This document shows positions 63,406 through 64,000 of a DNA stretch of 64,000 nucleotides, one piece after another; position 1 is the first letter of the stretch; every line of letters begins with the position of its first letter. Under the pieces are notes generated by a model. It did not search any database, had not been told where the DNA came from, and saw nothing but the letters and a program-made list of their open reading frames with translations. The position numbers and the translations under genes are program-made. This DNA comes from Asterochloris sp. CNOR1 (Eukaryota; Chlorophyta; Trebouxiophyceae; Trebouxiales; Trebouxiaceae), in the NCBI GenBank assembly GCA_963969365.1, contig OZ017752.1, forward strand, positions 3,224,001-3,288,000, written 5' to 3'.

Positions 63406-64000
63406 ACCCCATCGGGGGCTTTTGTCAAGATGTGGCAGCGCCCCTTGTATGTGTAGCATTTGTGTGCCTTTCATGGTGTCCCTTGTTGTGTTTCCTGCTG
63501 GAAGGGCTGCTTGGGCAGCTGTGTCTGCTGTAAGCAGCCCTCTCTGCGTGCTGAGCAGTAAGTTAGGCCGCTTGAATGAGTGTAACAGCATGCTTTTGAG
63601 TCCCCTGAGCCTCCCAGATGGCTTTGCTGAAATGGAGACTTGATCCACCACTTTAGGCATCCAGGCACAAACCACAGCAATGCCATTGCAAGCATCACAC
63701 ACAAGGCATCACACTGACACAGCTGCACAGAGTCAGTGTTGACAAGCTTGCAATTCAAGTGATGAGGCCATCAGGGAGGCATGTTGCACATTTGGCCAAA
63801 TCTTGCCTCCTTGAAGGCAAATGCCGACAAGTGCAAAGAATGTGAGAGGGCACAAGCAACAAATCTGGCCATGACCGCTACTCTGTGGACAGCTAAACAG
63901 GATCAGCCTGTGCGCAGCTAATACCACGTTGGCCGCTGGCCGAGCCAGGCCTTGTCTGTGGTGGCTGGGCGAGGGGGCACATACTGGATGTTCAAGCTCT
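63406..64000. other. Downstream flank, no gene seen
   Basis: After the amidotransferase stop the remaining 595 bases contain only short ORFs without coding character. They probably include the 3' untranslated region and the start of the next intergenic space. Confidence 0.5.

Overview
The window is nuclear DNA from an intron-dense green alga, most likely a trebouxiophyte. Most introns are GT...AG with a very uniform acceptor (usually c/t-tgcag followed by G), exons are short and GC-rich at third positions, and the recognisable proteins are eukaryotic and plant or algal in character (ABCC transporter, PEX14, ACBP, DAG lipase, organellar-type FMT). I saw no tRNA, rRNA, CRISPR array or recognisable transposable element. 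The assignment to an alga rests on gene content and intron style, not on a search.

Layout, left to right: a multi-exon zinc-finger/RING-like gene (minus, 295-4945); a complete 87-residue acyl-CoA-binding protein (plus, 5019-5704); a complete 31-exon ABCC/MRP transporter (plus, 5937-22242); an sn-1-specific diacylglycerol lipase with four N-terminal membrane segments (minus, 22769-38875); an SMP-30/regucalcin-type lactonase (plus, 39222-42701); a complete 240-residue leucine-rich-repeat protein (minus, 43702-46227); the peroxin PEX14 (plus, 46320-51846); a small mitochondrial LEA-like protein (minus, 51951-52874); methionyl-tRNA formyltransferase (plus, 53096-56640); two small minus-strand genes of unknown function (56706-58018 and 58142-58609); and a class-II glutamine-amidotransferase-like protein whose first exon I could not find (plus, to 63405).

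The genes largely alternate in strand, giving tight divergent pairs (RING-like/ACBP, DAGL/SMP-30, LRR/PEX14, LEA-like/FMT) and tight convergent pairs (PEX14/LEA-like, FMT/small membrane gene). They do not form one pathway. ACBP, the ABCC pump, DAGL and PEX14 all touch lipid or peroxisome biology, but I read that as coincidence.

The most unusual signal is not a gene. At least fourteen introns, in the ABCC, DAGL, SMP-30, LRR, PEX14, FMT and amidotransferase genes, contain decayed copies of the edge of the neighbouring exon together with its splice site. Acceptor-side copies lie upstream of the true exon start and donor-side copies lie downstream of the true exon end. They range from a perfect 25-base copy to weakly similar relics. 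One set forms a 42-base, in-frame, three-fold tandem acceptor in DAGL that could add 14 or 28 residues by alternative splicing. This looks like recurrent local tandem duplication at exon-intron junctions, a possible source of intron growth, sliding or gain.
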